From contig JAWQFJ010000553.1 of assembly GCA_034096865.1 (NCBI GenBank), positions 10,001-25,000 of the forward strand: DNA of 15,000 nt, written 5' to 3'. Both the position numbers and the translations under genes were made by a program. Position 1 is the stretch's first letter; each line of letters opens with the position of its first letter. The notes below the pieces were generated by a model that was not told the DNA's origin, made no database searches, and was given only the letters and a program-made list of their open reading frames with translations. Source of the DNA: Theodoxus fluviatilis. Lineage: Eukaryota > Mollusca > Gastropoda > Cycloneritida > Neritidae. Positions 14,236 through 15,000 of this stretch are shown piece after piece.

Positions 14236-15000
14236 ATGCCAGTCGCTGGACTACCAGCTGCCCTGGAGACTCTGCTAGCTTCTCTGCTTACGACTGAGGC
14301 GCTTACTTCATGGAAGGTGGACGGGGAAGGCGGAAACACTGTAGTTGTCCTACGATTCATGCATAGTGATGGTCGGCCATTGCTAACAAGCACCATGGGC
14401 GGTTTCTGGAGAAGGAAAACACCTGCTCAGCGGCGACGAGACCAGCAGCGGGCAGAAAATCACAGAAGAAAGGGTGAGCAGAGGCAGAATGACCATTTTT
14501 CAACCTTGAATTCCGCTGATATATATGTCGCAAATTCCTCCGTTGTCGCTCCTGATGTTGCACGAGATTCCCGTGCCAGTGCGCGACCAAGCTATGACGC
14601 TACGAAAGCCTTGACCTTTGACCCCACAAGTTGCAGGAGTGACAGTATAGCAGAAGCCTCATCCTCCATCCCAGATGTTCCCGCTCAAGCTTCGTTTGTC
14701 CCTCATGTGAGCACAGAGACTATCGAGACTGCCAGTGCTTCACCAATTTCATCCAACAGGGAGGCTACCCTAGAAGATTTTGAAAACTTCAGATTTGATT
14801 TGGGACAGAAGTTTAAGGAGATGATGAAGGACTGCTTTGACAGCTGCAGGGGAGGGGGCGGTGCTCCGACGAGCGAAAAGGAGTCTGGCGGTGCCGAAAA
14901 AGAGACAGATCGCACACTATCCCTCCGGTCGTCATCTGCTGATCGCATGGAGGATCGTGGGCCAGTGCGGAATGCCATCCTACAGCCATCGTCGTCGGAG
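14236..15000 (+). CDS. Retroelement ORF1/gag-like protein, N-terminal part (runs off window)
   Basis: An open frame of at least 255 codons starts at the ATG at 14236 (context gtcaccATGc, in-frame TAA at 14221) and is still open at the window end. ATGs at 14359 and 14395 are alternative starts. In order it shows: a short leucine-rich N-terminus; a SWKVDG...VVVLRF segment (about residues 25-41); a strongly basic stretch FWRRKTPAQRRRDQQRAENH (56-75) plus RRKGEQRQ; a long Ser/Ala-rich low-complexity part; and an acidic/aromatic segment FENFRFDLGQKFKEMMKDCF near residue 193. The basic RRK-x-P-x-Q-x-RRD block resembles N-termini I associate with invertebrate retroelement ORF1 proteins; this is weak recognition. 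No nucleic-acid-binding zinc knuckle is seen before the window ends. It could instead be a nested host gene. Confidence 0.5.
   Translation, partial: MPVAGLPAALETLLASLLTTEALTSWKVDGEGGNTVVVLRFMHSDGRPLLTSTMGGFWRRKTPAQRRRDQQRAENHRRKGEQRQNDHFSTLNSADIYVANSSVVAPDVARDSRASARPSYDATKALTFDPTSCRSDSIAEASSSIPDVPAQASFVPHVSTETIETASASPISSNREATLEDFENFRFDLGQKFKEMMKDCFDSCRGGGGAPTSEKESGGAEKETDRTLSLRSSSADRMEDRGPVRNAILQPSSSE

Noticed and set aside
14600..14620. DR1-like motif TGACCTTTGACCCC within the 14236 frame
   Set aside because: It lies inside coding sequence of a probable retroelement; a single match there is most simply coding coincidence.
14160..14978. Minus-strand frames opposite the 14236 frame
   Set aside because: Shorter and mutually overlapping; the plus frame is longer, has a good start context and a coherent basic domain. 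They are shadows.

Overview
This is a stretch of animal nuclear DNA. It carries the middle of one split gene on the + strand, RPTOR (raptor, the substrate-recruiting subunit of mTORC1). Ten consecutive coding exons (988-1169, 4092-4151, 5387-5487, 6504-6648, 7532-7712, 7949-8032, 8590-8700, 9165-9239, 13059-13124, 13850-13948) have GT/AG borders. They join into 1104 nt (368 codons) without a stop, a gap or a phase conflict. The fragment covers the end of the N-terminal conserved region and the first part of the armadillo/HEAT region. Earlier exons and the later ARM and WD40 exons lie outside the window. Short exons, long repeat-filled introns, (CA)n/(CT)n tracts and Helentron-like elements suggest an invertebrate, most likely a mollusc (perhaps a gastropod). 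That assignment is inference from repeat style.

Layout: 1-890 is the decayed 3' end of a non-LTR retrotransposon, about 100 bp upstream of the first exon. Intron 988/4092 holds a (CATC)n tract, the first copy of an ~870-bp dispersed element (2076-2946), and a 16-unit 67/53-bp minisatellite that stops at the splice acceptor. Intron 4152-5386 has (CA)n and (GT)n. Intron 5488-6503 has ~540 bp of (TCC)n. Intron 6649-7531 ends in a 58-59-bp tandem array derived from its own splice acceptor. Intron 8033-8589 has (TCA)n. The 3.8-kb intron 9240-13058 has a 44-unit 23/24-bp minisatellite and two more copies of the dispersed element. After the last exon comes a (CT)n tract, then an open reading frame (14236 to the window end) that looks like the N-terminus of a retroelement ORF1/gag-type protein.

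The most interesting signals are in the introns. The dispersed element looks like a non-autonomous Helentron (HINE/DINE-1-like), and each copy carries 11-12 exact TCAAGGTCA/TGACCTTGA motifs (ERR / SF-1 / FTZ-F1 type sites). The 44-unit minisatellite carries 24 exact matches to the ROR/REV-ERB consensus. Two introns have tandem arrays running into the real 3' splice site. Whether any of this is functional cannot be decided from sequence alone.
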